Shown one piece after another: positions 8,282-16,000 of a DNA stretch of 27,011 bases. Both the position numbers and the translations under genes were made by a program. The notes beneath the pieces were generated by a model, which worked only from the letters and a program-made list of their open reading frames with translations, did no database searches and was not told the origin of the DNA. Positions within the stretch are counted from its first letter, which is position 1. Every line of letters starts with the position of its first letter. The DNA is taken from positions 1-27,011 of the forward strand of contig DFYO01000068.1 in NCBI GenBank assembly GCA_002381865.1, in the 5' to 3' direction. Source of the DNA: Clostridiales bacterium UBA4080. Lineage in GTDB: Bacteria > Bacillota > Clostridia > Lachnospirales > Vallitaleaceae.

Positions 8282-9637
8282 ATGGAAACAACAGGCAGAG
8301 CGGATAATTATATATTAGGAATTGAGATAAAGGCTGAAGAAGCAGTCATAAGCTATTATGACAAAAAACTTAATAAACCAGTAATATATGATTTGAGTGG
8401 CGGATATGGGCAGTCTGGTGTGCCGCTTGTGCTTCAGTATATTATAGAAGAAGATAAGTGGCTTATTGGAGAGGACGCTTTGTCTAACAAAGAGCAAGAG
8501 GATGCCGTGTTAATAAGGGGATTGTATAAAGGATTGTTAGAGGAAAAAAAGTATTTAATAAATAACAGAGAATATCTTTCACAGGAGCTGCTTGTTATTT
8601 TCATAGAAAAAATACTTTTAAGTGTAAACAATACAAATCCTAAAGCAAAGGTAACGAGTTTAACTGTTGTATTTCCTGATAAGCACTTTGTTGAAATATC
8701 AGCAAATCTCAAGCTTTATTTTGAAGGAATTAGCTGCCAAGAGGTAGTTTGTATTCCGATGACAAATGCTATTGCTGCTTACTTGATATATGAAGAAAAT
8801 TACAAAGAGGAGGCATTTAAGCTTTTTAACTATGATTATAATGAATGCTCCATATATAATTTTATCAAGAATGAAGGAAAATATAAGGTATCTTGTGAGC
8901 AAGTCCAAATAGAAGCCTCCTTATATAAATTGAAGACGGAGGTTGAAGAAACATTTTGCAGTATATATTTAAAAAACAAGGAAATAAAAGTACTATCAGA
9001 AATTGAGACTGAGCATATTAAAGCGATGATGAGTTATCATTTTCCGTGTTTTTTTCAAAAGCTGTCGCAGCAGCAGAATATGAAAATATATTATAATTTT
9101 GTTTATCCTCCCTTTATGGAAATACTTACCTATGAGGATGCATATAAAATTGTTGAATCATATATTTTGGAGATTAAAAGCTTGCTTGACAAAGAAAAGA
9201 TTAAAGATCTTCCACTTATTCTTATAGGAACAGGAAATAAAATGAAATGGGTAAAGGACACGGTTGCTCAGAAAAGAGAATATAAGGATATGAGCCAGCT
9301 CGAGCCTGTTTCTAAGGGTGCCTGTCTGATTGGAATTAATGAAGCTAAGGATATTATTGAAAACCTGGTAGAATCAAAGAACGAAGAAGCTGTGAAATAT
9401 GGTATCATTGTTATAAATAGTACAGAAGAATTTTTGCCGCTGATGCATGGGGACAATATTTTTATTGTTAATCTAAAAAAGAATAATTATAAGATTGAGA
9501 TAGTTAATGAAACAAGGAGTGAAATGATTAAAAGCTTTAGCTTTAATAGTTTTCAGGAGATTTTACAGAGGGTTAATATAACTATGAAGGATAAAGAAGG
9601 AAAACTGGATTTTGAAATTGAGCTTCTTAAGTTATAA
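8282..9637 (+). CDS. Degenerate Hsp70-like protein (probable pseudo-ATPase), paralogue of Hsp70 B
   Basis: This 451-aa protein aligns by eye with the downstream Hsp70 B but has lost the nucleotide-binding motifs. GIEIKAEEAVISYYD (from residue 13) stands where Hsp70 B has GIDLGTTNSVISYFD. WLIGEDALSN matches WVIGEEAYKS. The conserved glutamate segment is replaced by IPMTNAIAAYLIY. Phosphate-2 is replaced by NYDYNECSIYNF (around residue 185), and the adenosine loop by LIGTGNKMKWVKD (~314-325). The fold is therefore probably an actin-like ATPase domain that no longer hydrolyses ATP. The C-terminal ~80 residues are a short remnant of the substrate-binding domain. The open frame begins at 8231, but AAGGGAAGC before the ATG at 8282 and homology beginning there place the start at 8282. 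It may act as a regulatory or structural partner. Confidence 0.8.
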   Translation: METTGRADNYILGIEIKAEEAVISYYDKKLNKPVIYDLSGGYGQSGVPLVLQYIIEEDKWLIGEDALSNKEQEDAVLIRGLYKGLLEEKKYLINNREYLSQELLVIFIEKILLSVNNTNPKAKVTSLTVVFPDKHFVEISANLKLYFEGISCQEVVCIPMTNAIAAYLIYEENYKEEAFKLFNYDYNECSIYNFIKNEGKYKVSCEQVQIEASLYKLKTEVEETFCSIYLKNKEIKVLSEIETEHIKAMMSYHFPCFFQKLSQQQNMKIYYNFVYPPFMEILTYEDAYKIVESYILEIKSLLDKEKIKDLPLILIGTGNKMKWVKDTVAQKREYKDMSQLEPVSKGACLIGINEAKDIIENLVESKNEEAVKYGIIVINSTEEFLPLMHGDNIFIVNLKKNNYKIEIVNETRSEMIKSFSFNSFQEILQRVNITMKDKEGKLDFEIELLKL

Positions 9638-9677
9638 TATATAAAGTGGCAATTAATCGAGTTAGGCGGTGACATAA

Positions 9678-11309
9678 TTGGGAGAAATAAAGAAAATCAA
9701 TCCAAATGAAAAAATTGATAAAAATTGGTATTTAATTGGAATAGACTTAGGGACAACTAATTCGGTAATCAGTTATTTTGATTTTGATAAAAAAAGACCT
9801 GAGCCAATTGATGTTAGTCAAGGCTTTGGGAAAATTCCAATTCCTTCAGTAATTCAAATAAGGGAGGAAGGAGAAAAGGAATGGGTAATTGGAGAAGAAG
9901 CCTATAAGTCAATGATAATTTACCCTGACACTACTGTTATGTCAGTTAAAAGAAAAATGGGCACAACAGAAAAAATTCAGCTTGGTGAAGATGCATATCT
10001 ACCAGAGGAATTGTCAGCAAAGATATTGAAGACAATGATAGATCAGGTATATGTTTTAAACCCAAATGCTGTTATTATTGGGGTAGTTGTATCTGTTCCC
10101 TACGATTTTGATGATGCAGCAAAAAGAGCTACAGTTAAAGCATGTCAGATAGCAGGGATTGGGGATATGCTTATTGGACTTATTGAAGAGCCAAAGGCAG
10201 CTGCTCTTTATTATAGCTTTATGAATGACTTTGTTAAAGATAGCAATATAATGGTTTTTGATTTTGGAGGAGGAACTCTGGATATTACAATATTTAATGT
10301 ACTTGAGGTCAATGAAAATCAGGTTCATTTTAAGGTTATAAGCGAAGGCGGAGACTTTTATCATGGCGGAGATTATATTGATGAGCTTATATTAAATCAT
10401 TTGTTGAAAATTATTTATGATAAAACAGGAATATGTAAGGATACAATACAAAGAGAAAATAAGGCAGAGCTATATCTTATTGCAAGAGATTTAAAAGAAC
10501 GTCTTTCAGGAATGAACAAAAGTCGTGTCCCTATAACCTTTGCAATACCGCCCTTTTCATTAGAAATAAGCAGAAAAGAGCTGGAATTCTTAAGTGAAAA
10601 ATTTATTGAAAAAACCAGACAGCTTGTGCTTAAGGCATTAGCCGAAGGCTACAAAGGCAAAATTATGCCAAATGAAATAGATAGAGTATTGTTAGAGGGC
10701 GGCGCATCTTCTATGCCTTGGGTAAAGGAGATGCTAGTTACAATTTTTAATGATTATGAAAAAATATATGCTTCAAATCGTCCAGCGCTCGATATTTCTC
10801 TGGGGGCGGCATACTATGGAGCAATTAAAACTAATGCACTAGAGCATCCCGACATATTGACTTTAGGTCATGACGTAAAATTTGAGCTTACAGTACCTCA
10901 TGATATTGGATTTGAGGTTGATTTTGGGAATAAAACGGAATTTTATCCTATGATTTCAAGAGGAACACCATATTTGTTGGCGACAAAAAGTCAAAATTTT
11001 TCGTTGCTAGGAGAAAAAGAAGAAAACCTGGATTCCTTAAATATAAAAATTTTAGAAAGAATGAATAAAGAAGATAAGCTAGAGCAATGTCACTTAATTG
11101 GTGAGATATTAGTTCAAGGAATAGTTAAAAGGCCTTATGGCAAAACAAAGCTGAAAATTGAGCTGTCAATTGAAGAAGCTAGCGGAATTATAAAGGGAAG
11201 GATTGAAGATATGGGTTATCCGGGACTTTATGAGCCCAGTGGCTTAAAAGCAGATTTTTCACCAGAAAGAAACAAAATAACGATAGTAAGATTGGAAAGG
11301 AAGGAATAA
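9678..11309 (+). CDS. Hsp70-family protein B (DnaK-like ATPase without helical lid)
   Basis: This 543-aa protein starts at a TTG behind AGGCGGTGA. The nucleotide-binding domain has all expected motifs: phosphate-1 GIDLGTTNSVI (Asp23), YPDTTVMSVKRKMG with the catalytic lysine, IEEPKAAALYY with the conserved glutamate, VFDFGGGTLDITIF, and LLEGGASSMPWVKE. It should therefore bind and hydrolyse ATP. Residues ~400-543 form a beta-rich C-terminal domain (TLGHDVKFELTVPHDIG, then RGTPYLL) in the position of the peptide-binding domain. The helical lid is absent. It is the closest relative in the window of the degenerate protein encoded just upstream, which suggests tandem duplication followed by loss of catalysis in one copy. 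The stop is followed after one base by the next start, indicating coupled translation. Confidence 0.92.
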   Translation: MGEIKKINPNEKIDKNWYLIGIDLGTTNSVISYFDFDKKRPEPIDVSQGFGKIPIPSVIQIREEGEKEWVIGEEAYKSMIIYPDTTVMSVKRKMGTTEKIQLGEDAYLPEELSAKILKTMIDQVYVLNPNAVIIGVVVSVPYDFDDAAKRATVKACQIAGIGDMLIGLIEEPKAAALYYSFMNDFVKDSNIMVFDFGGGTLDITIFNVLEVNENQVHFKVISEGGDFYHGGDYIDELILNHLLKIIYDKTGICKDTIQRENKAELYLIARDLKERLSGMNKSRVPITFAIPPFSLEISRKELEFLSEKFIEKTRQLVLKALAEGYKGKIMPNEIDRVLLEGGASSMPWVKEMLVTIFNDYEKIYASNRPALDISLGAAYYGAIKTNALEHPDILTLGHDVKFELTVPHDIGFEVDFGNKTEFYPMISRGTPYLLATKSQNFSLLGEKEENLDSLNIKILERMNKEDKLEQCHLIGEILVQGIVKRPYGKTKLKIELSIEEASGIIKGRIEDMGYPGLYEPSGLKADFSPERNKITIVRLERKE

Positions 11310-11310
11310 T

Positions 11311-13389
11311 ATGGGATATCTTGGAATAGACTTGGGAACAACCAATTCGGTTGCAGTTATTTATGATAATTTAAAGGATAATCTTCAAATTGTTAAAGCA
11401 GATGGTGTAGATGAGGTTTTGCCATCTTGTGTTTGTTTTCATGAGGATGAAATTGTTGTAGGCAGCGAAGCCAAGAACGGAGCGATTATTTACCCGAAAG
11501 AGACTATTATGTCGGTTAAAAGGAAAATGGGTGATACAGAACCGATTATTATTGGGGATGAAAAATACCTTCCAGAAGAAATTAGCGCAATATTACTCAA
11601 GAAGCTTAAGGAGGCAGCCGAGCTTCAAAGTGGGGAAAGCTTTGAAGAGGTTGTAATAACTCATCCAGCATATTTTAATGACAGACAAATTTTTGCAACA
11701 AAAAAAGCTGGTGAAATTGCTGGATTTAGTAAAGTTCATTTGCTTTCAGAACCACTAGCGGCAGCGATTGAGTATGGCTATAAGCAAGGCTATGCACAAA
11801 CCCTATTGGTGTACGATCTTGGTGGAGGAACCTTTGATGCTTGCGTATTAAAGGTAAACAAGGATGTTTATGGAAATGAAAGCTTTCAAGAGCTTTCAGA
11901 TGTTGGAGATATGTTTTTAGGAGGAGATGATTTTGACTCACTGCTAGCTAGCTATATGGCTGAAAAATTTGAATTGCTCAACGATATTTCATTGGAAGAG
12001 CTTGAAGAAAGAGAGCATTCAAGAGTTATGCAAAAGCTTAAGCAGGAGGCAGAAATTTTAAAGAAAAAATTATCAGCGACAAATTCTGCAACTGTAAAAA
12101 TTACTCCTTTACTTATCTATGATTCAATTCCAATGAATCTAAACCTGCAGGTTACGAAAGAAGATTTTGAGGCTCTGATTAAGGATCATATTGACAGGAG
12201 CAGACAAATAATTGCAGAGGCTTTAAAAAGAGCAAATATTACTGAGGAGGAAATTTCAAAGGTAATACTTGTAGGTGGTTCAACTCTAATACCTATGGTA
12301 AAAAGAGTTATTGCAGGGCATATTAAGGAGCCCTATAGAGCTTCTGACCCTGCTAAAAGTGTTGCTATGGGTGCTGCAATTTACAATTATCTGATACATT
12401 TGCCCAATAGCAATATTCAAATAAAGCAAATTACAAGACAAATAATTGGAACAGAAGCAATTATTGAAGAAGCTACCATGAAAAAAGGATTGATCCCGAT
12501 TATCCCAATGGGTACAGAAATTCCTGCAAGTATTTCTGATGATAAGTTTAAGGCGCTTAAGGATGCCAGAGCTGTAAGAGTAGATGTATATCAGTGGGAG
12601 GAGGGCTTTGAAGCAGACAGGAAATATATTGGTAGTCTTACTTTGGAGGGAATTGAAAAACAAGCAAATTTAAAAATAAGCTATTCAATTAATGAAAATA
12701 ATATTTTTGAAGTTTCTGTTATGGATAAAATTAGTGAAAAATCAATTTCTGCGGAGCTGGATCGTTCAAAAAATCTGCCAAAGCTTCCAGAAAAAACCTA
12801 TGAGCCTGAAATTAAAGGAATGAATATAGTATTTTTGATTGATACAACTGGAAGTATGGACGTTTATATTGAAGGTGTAAAGGAAAAAGCAATAGAATTT
12901 TCAAAAATACTGAAGGATAAGGATATTGATTTTCAATTGGGGCTTATAGGATTCGGAGATTTGCTGGAAAAGGAAAAACCCAGGGTATACAGATTTACAA
13001 AAGATATCGAGAAGTTTAAGAAAAATGTAATTAAACTCAAAAGATATTATGGCGGAGATTTGCCTGAATCATCGTTGGATGCTTTAGAAACCGGAATCGA
13101 GCATTTGAAAAAATCCAAGCTAGATGAGGAAAATAAAAATGTATTTATTTTGATTACGGATGCACCGCCACATATTCCTACTGAATCAGGCAATAGTGTT
13201 TTAGATATTGAGGAGCAGCTAAGGGAAAATAATATTGTTTTATATGTAGTTGCAAGAAGGGATAAGGAAAGCATTGAAGCATATGAACCGTTGACGGATG
13301 GTGCAAAGAGATATTATAGTATGGAGGAGTCATTTAATACAATTTTAGATACAATTGCGTATAATATTTCAGAATTAGTAAGAATATAG
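11311..13389 (+). CDS. Hsp70 - von Willebrand factor A domain fusion (Hsp70 C)
   Basis: This 692-aa protein joins two domains. Residues 1-~370 form a complete Hsp70 ATPase domain: GIDLGTTNSVA, SVKRKMGD, LSEPLAAAIEYGY, VYDLGGGTFDACVL, LVGGSTLIPMVKRV. Residues ~375-490 resemble an Hsp70 beta-type substrate-binding domain (PMGTEIPASISD and following strands). From residue ~505 to the end is a vWA domain with an intact-looking metal site. DTTGS (Asp511, Thr513, Ser515) gives the DxTxS motif, YYGGDLPES supplies the loop, and ITDAPPH contains Asp617. vWA domains usually bind protein ligands through a divalent metal, so the fusion suggests a chaperone ATPase with its own ligand-recognition module replacing the lid. 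It starts at ATG after AAGGAAGGA, and its stop is nine bases before the TPR gene. The fusion is uninterrupted, so it is not a sequencing join. Confidence 0.92.
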   Translation: MGYLGIDLGTTNSVAVIYDNLKDNLQIVKADGVDEVLPSCVCFHEDEIVVGSEAKNGAIIYPKETIMSVKRKMGDTEPIIIGDEKYLPEEISAILLKKLKEAAELQSGESFEEVVITHPAYFNDRQIFATKKAGEIAGFSKVHLLSEPLAAAIEYGYKQGYAQTLLVYDLGGGTFDACVLKVNKDVYGNESFQELSDVGDMFLGGDDFDSLLASYMAEKFELLNDISLEELEEREHSRVMQKLKQEAEILKKKLSATNSATVKITPLLIYDSIPMNLNLQVTKEDFEALIKDHIDRSRQIIAEALKRANITEEEISKVILVGGSTLIPMVKRVIAGHIKEPYRASDPAKSVAMGAAIYNYLIHLPNSNIQIKQITRQIIGTEAIIEEATMKKGLIPIIPMGTEIPASISDDKFKALKDARAVRVDVYQWEEGFEADRKYIGSLTLEGIEKQANLKISYSINENNIFEVSVMDKISEKSISAELDRSKNLPKLPEKTYEPEIKGMNIVFLIDTTGSMDVYIEGVKEKAIEFSKILKDKDIDFQLGLIGFGDLLEKEKPRVYRFTKDIEKFKKNVIKLKRYYGGDLPESSLDALETGIEHLKKSKLDEENKNVFILITDAPPHIPTESGNSVLDIEEQLRENNIVLYVVARRDKESIEAYEPLTDGAKRYYSMEESFNTILDTIAYNISELVRI

Positions 13390-13398
13390 AGGTAGAAG

Positions 13399-14544
13399 AT
13401 GAAAACCTTAAGAAGCATTTCACCCAAGCAAATAAAATTGCCATATATCTTTGGAGATAACGCTATAGAAATCCATTCCTATGAAGGACTGATTTATTAT
13501 TTTTTTAATTACTGGATGGATGCCCTTGAAGCTATTGACAGCCAAGAGCTTTATAGCTTTATTCTTCATGAGCTTGAGCTGGAAAATAAGGCAGCAATGC
13601 TAAAAAAAATGCTTGAATCGAAAATAGAAAACGAGAATATATTGCTTGAGTTTTTTGAGGATTCAGAACTTCTTGATATGGAAGAATTTGTTTTTTTGAA
13701 AAGTGAAATAGATAAATGGAGTGAATTGCCCAAGGAAGAAAGATATAATTGTCAAGGAGACAAAGCTTTTCATAATAAAAGGTACCAGCAAGCCTTAAAA
13801 CATTATAAAAAGGCACAAAGCATTGTATTTAGTGCAAAAACAGAGCATAATATTGGTATTGCATATTTGAAAATGATGTTCTTTAAGGAGTCAGAAAAGG
13901 CTCTTATTAAATCAATAGAGCATAGCAGTGATATAAATATTAAGTTATCCTATATTAAACTGCTGAAAATTACAAATAGAGAGGAAGAGGCTTTAAAATA
14001 TTTAGATCATGTTCTTGCGACAGATAATAATGATAAACTACTTGTTGAAAAAGGGAAAATATATTTATTGACAGGTAAATTTATGGAAGCGTATAATTCT
14101 TTTTCAGAGGCTTATAGCATTGAACGGGATATAAAGACCTTCGTGCTAATGATAACTTCTAAGCTAGAGTATGCTGCCGACAAAGCAGCTTTATTAGAAA
14201 TAGAAGCCCTTGAGGGTGAGAATTTTTATTTGCTAAAGGCTTTGTATTATGAAAAAAATGAAGAAGTTCAAAAGGCAATAGATATCTTAGAAGAAGGAGC
14301 CGCTTATCTAGATAATAATGATAATATAAATTTTCAGCTTTCAAGACTTTACAGAAAAAACAAACAGATTATTAAAGCGATAGGTGCAGTTTCAAAGCTT
14401 TCAGAAGCCTTTAGAGAAAGTGATGAAGTATTATATGAAATGGCATTAATAGCTAAAAAGGCAGGTAATTGGAAGGATTACGAAGAAAAAATTGGACAGA
14501 TAACCAGTTTGTGGAAAAGACAGATTAGGGAAAGATTTTCATAA
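13399..14544 (+). CDS. Tetratricopeptide-repeat protein of the Hsp70 cluster
   Basis: This 381-aa soluble protein has an N-terminal helical segment of ~110 residues rich in acidic residues. It then has TPR-like repeats from ~120 to ~375: CQGDKAFHNKRYQQALKHYK, NIGIAYLKMMFFKESEKAL, KGKIYLLTGKFMEAYNSFSE, and LSRLYRKNKQIIKAIGAV. TPR proteins are common partners of Hsp70-type chaperones. Here the partners lack an EEVD tail, so any contact would be of another kind. There is no signal peptide or membrane segment. AGAGGTAGAAG before the ATG serves as ribosome binding site. It lies nine bases after the Hsp70-vWA gene and about 50 before the membrane protein gene. Confidence 0.85.
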   Translation: MKTLRSISPKQIKLPYIFGDNAIEIHSYEGLIYYFFNYWMDALEAIDSQELYSFILHELELENKAAMLKKMLESKIENENILLEFFEDSELLDMEEFVFLKSEIDKWSELPKEERYNCQGDKAFHNKRYQQALKHYKKAQSIVFSAKTEHNIGIAYLKMMFFKESEKALIKSIEHSSDINIKLSYIKLLKITNREEEALKYLDHVLATDNNDKLLVEKGKIYLLTGKFMEAYNSFSEAYSIERDIKTFVLMITSKLEYAADKAALLEIEALEGENFYLLKALYYEKNEEVQKAIDILEEGAAYLDNNDNINFQLSRLYRKNKQIIKAIGAVSKLSEAFRESDEVLYEMALIAKKAGNWKDYEEKIGQITSLWKRQIRERFS

Positions 14545-14593
14545 ACAGGATTTCAATAAAAAGGATAAAGCAGTTAACAAGGAGAAATTCCGA

Positions 14594-15673
14594 ATGAAGT
14601 TAATAAAATTGATTAAATATTTTTTCAAAAAAAGAAGCAGCGTTGAAGTAGAAATACTAAAGGGTATTGATATTGAAAATTTAGAAGTATCTCCAAAGGC
14701 GAGAGAAGAGGTAAAAGAAAGAATACAAGAAGCTGTTGATAATAAGGAACAATCCGTTCTCAGACTTGAAATTGCAACAGCAAGGCTTACATTATTGCAA
14801 AAAATAGGAGATATTCCGCAGGAGGAGTTAAAAGAGCTTGAGAGAATTGCAAAAGCATATTCACAAGCGGAAATAGAAAGGGATTCAGCCTCTGACAAGG
14901 TAAAAAACCAAAATACTATAGGTAATTACCTGGAGAATTATAAAGATAATATAGAAGCTGCAGTAAAGAATATAAGCGAGCATGAAAAAAAGATTGCAAT
15001 TATAAAAAACGATTTATATCATCTTGAAGGTGAACGAGCGGATATTTTATATAGAACAAGTAGAGCAAATATAGCACTGGATTTCACTAAAATACTGCTG
15101 TTAATTACAATAATTTTAGCATCAATAACTACCTTGATACTAAGCACTATGTTTTTTGCGTATTCTATTGATGTTTTTGTACCTGCGTTAGTAGTAGTGG
15201 TTATAGTTTCGATGGTTGCATTATGGATTTTTGCATTTAGAAGATATCTTGTTTTTGAAATCAAAAAAAACCAAAAGCTTATTAATAGAGCAGTTGAGCT
15301 TACCAACAAGGTGAAAATAAAATATGTGAATGTTCAACAATTTTTAGATTATGAATACAAGAAATATAAGATTAATAGTAGTGAAATGCTTGAGCTAAGA
15401 TGGGAAAATTATCAAAAAAACAAAAGAAACCAAGCCAGGTATAAAAATATTTCAAACAATGCTGCAACACTTAAACAGGAGTTGGATAGAATATTAATTA
15501 GAAATAATATTGAAGAAGTTGAATATATTACAGAAAATATAGATTATTTTTCATCGGAGAAAGCAAGAGAAAAGCTTTTTACTACTCTAAAGCTAGAAAG
15601 AGATTTAATGAAAGCCAAATACGCTGAATATGAAAATGAAATAACAATATTATCAAAGCTGATGTCTTTTTAG
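14594..15673 (+). CDS. Coiled-coil protein with a transmembrane hairpin; last gene of the Hsp70 cluster
   Basis: I do not recognise a named family for this 359-aa protein. Residues ~30-155 are charged and helical with heptad-like spacing (coiled coil). Two strongly hydrophobic segments follow at ~166-190 (starting ILLLITIILASITTLIL) and ~194-215 (VFVPALVVVVIVSMVALW), separated by a very short turn. Residues ~220-359 are again charged and helical. Both soluble arms should lie on the same side of the membrane, probably the cytoplasm because no signal peptide is present and Arg/Lys flank the hairpin. It could tether the Hsp70 complex to the membrane; that is inference. The ATG follows AAGGAG with good spacing. 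The stop codon touches the left arm of the inverted repeat at 15673-15765. Confidence 0.82.
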   Translation: MKLIKLIKYFFKKRSSVEVEILKGIDIENLEVSPKAREEVKERIQEAVDNKEQSVLRLEIATARLTLLQKIGDIPQEELKELERIAKAYSQAEIERDSASDKVKNQNTIGNYLENYKDNIEAAVKNISEHEKKIAIIKNDLYHLEGERADILYRTSRANIALDFTKILLLITIILASITTLILSTMFFAYSIDVFVPALVVVVIVSMVALWIFAFRRYLVFEIKKNQKLINRAVELTNKVKIKYVNVQQFLDYEYKKYKINSSEMLELRWENYQKNKRNQARYKNISNNAATLKQELDRILIRNNIEEVEYITENIDYFSSEKAREKLFTTLKLERDLMKAKYAEYENEITILSKLMSF

Positions 15674-15765
15674 CCCAAGGGGACTCATTCTGCCTTCCAA
15701 TGCACGTTTTGTGCATCAGGGAATGCGTTTACTCCTGTACAGATCAAAATGAGCCCCCTTCGGGC
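15673..15765. repeat. Long imperfect inverted repeat with nested hairpin after the Hsp70 cluster
   Basis: The left arm at 15673-15692 (GCCCAAGGGGACTCATTCTG) pairs with the right arm at 15745-15765, whose reverse complement starts GCCCGAAGGGGGCTCATTTTG. Apart from one bulge and a couple of wobble or mismatched positions the ~20-bp stem is continuous. Inside lies a perfect 6-bp hairpin, ATGCAC (15700-15705) and GTGCAT (15711-15716), flanked by TTCC/GGAA, plus the palindrome CTGTACAG (15735-15742). No T-run follows on either strand, so it is not a standard intrinsic terminator. It could be a structured 3' end that protects the transcript, a small non-coding RNA, or a REP/MITE-like repeated element. 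Confidence 0.6.
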
Positions 15766-15846
15766 GTTATATATAATGTTTGAAAATGTAAAGTTGTAAT
15801 AAAATTTTACAAAAAAAGCAGTGTCAATTCGAAAAGTTCAAAGCAG

Positions 15847-15875
15847 TTGACCATATTATATAGATGTGTTAAAAT
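15847..15875 (+). promoter_or_regulatory. Sigma-A promoter of the queuosine/folate operon
   Basis: TTGACC (15847-15852) and TAAAAT (15870-15875) are separated by exactly 17 bases. Transcription would begin near 15882, about 14 bases before the preQ1 aptamer. This is the best promoter-like sequence between the Hsp70 cluster and the operon. Confidence 0.7.
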
Positions 15876-15895
15876 TAAGCTTGAAAATTTTATAA

Positions 15896-15934
15896 GACAG
15901 TTCGAAAACCTCCTGTCACTAAACAAAACTAGGA
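15896..15934 (+). ncRNA. PreQ1-I riboswitch aptamer
   Basis: A five-pair stem GACAG (15896-15900)/CTGTC (15913-15917) encloses the loop TTCGAAAACCTC. An A-rich tail follows, ACTAAACAAAACTAGGA (15918-15934). The tail's TAGG can pair with the loop's CCT to form the H-type pseudoknot typical of preQ1-I. The tail closely resembles the AACAAAACAAGG tail of the known Thermoanaerobacter preQ1-I aptamer. The downstream operon makes preQ0/preQ1 precursors (queD, queE, queC), which fits. The call rests on hand folding and memory of the consensus, not on a covariance-model search. Confidence 0.82.
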
Positions 15935-15943
15935 TCTTAAGAA

Positions 15944-15969
15944 AAGGACCGCTTTAGGTGGTTTTATTT
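15944..15969 (+). terminator. Riboswitch-controlled terminator (expression platform)
   Basis: ACCGC (15948-15952) pairs with GTGGT (15958-15962) around the loop TTTAG, extended by G-U pairs, followed by a TTTTATTT tract. The right arm GGTGGTTTT (15957-15965) can instead pair at eight of nine positions with AAAACCTCC (15905-15913) inside the aptamer loop. PreQ1 binding would lock CCT in the pseudoknot and free the terminator; without ligand the antiterminator forms. This predicts repression by preQ1. Confidence 0.65.
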
Positions 15970-15972
15970 CTG

Positions 15973-16000
15973 TGAGAGCCTTGTGCTCTTATTTTTTTTT
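15973..16000 (+). terminator. Second, strong intrinsic terminator
   Basis: TGAGAGC (15973-15979) pairs with GCTCTTA (15985-15991) over the loop CTTGT with one G-U pair, followed by nine T residues (15992-16000). It has the form of a strong rho-independent terminator and sits only ten bases after the riboswitch terminator. No alternative pairing with the aptamer is obvious. Confidence 0.7.

Noticed and set aside
12286..12663. 125-codon open frame on the minus strand
   Set aside because: It lies entirely inside the Hsp70-vWA gene, lacks a ribosome binding site, and its translation has no protein-like motif; it is a shadow frame. The same applies to the other short antisense frames inside the cluster.
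4815..13389. Cluster as the housekeeping dnaK operon
   Set aside because: None of the proteins has full DnaK length or lid, and hrcA, grpE and dnaJ are absent.
14539..14898. 119-codon minus-strand frame rich in Ser and Leu
   Set aside because: It is antisense to the coiled-coil membrane protein gene; its Ser/Leu-rich composition is what complementary strands of Glu/Lys-rich genes give.
2012..15673. Calling the Hsp70 cluster an antiphage defence system
   Set aside because: No nuclease, toxin or other effector domain is recognisable and the neighbours are metabolic genes; the sequence does not support that label.
15790..15813. TGTAAA...TTTACA near the end of the Hsp70 cluster as a terminator
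   Set aside because: The stem is only six A/T-rich pairs with a long loop and no T-run follows; it is too weak to call.
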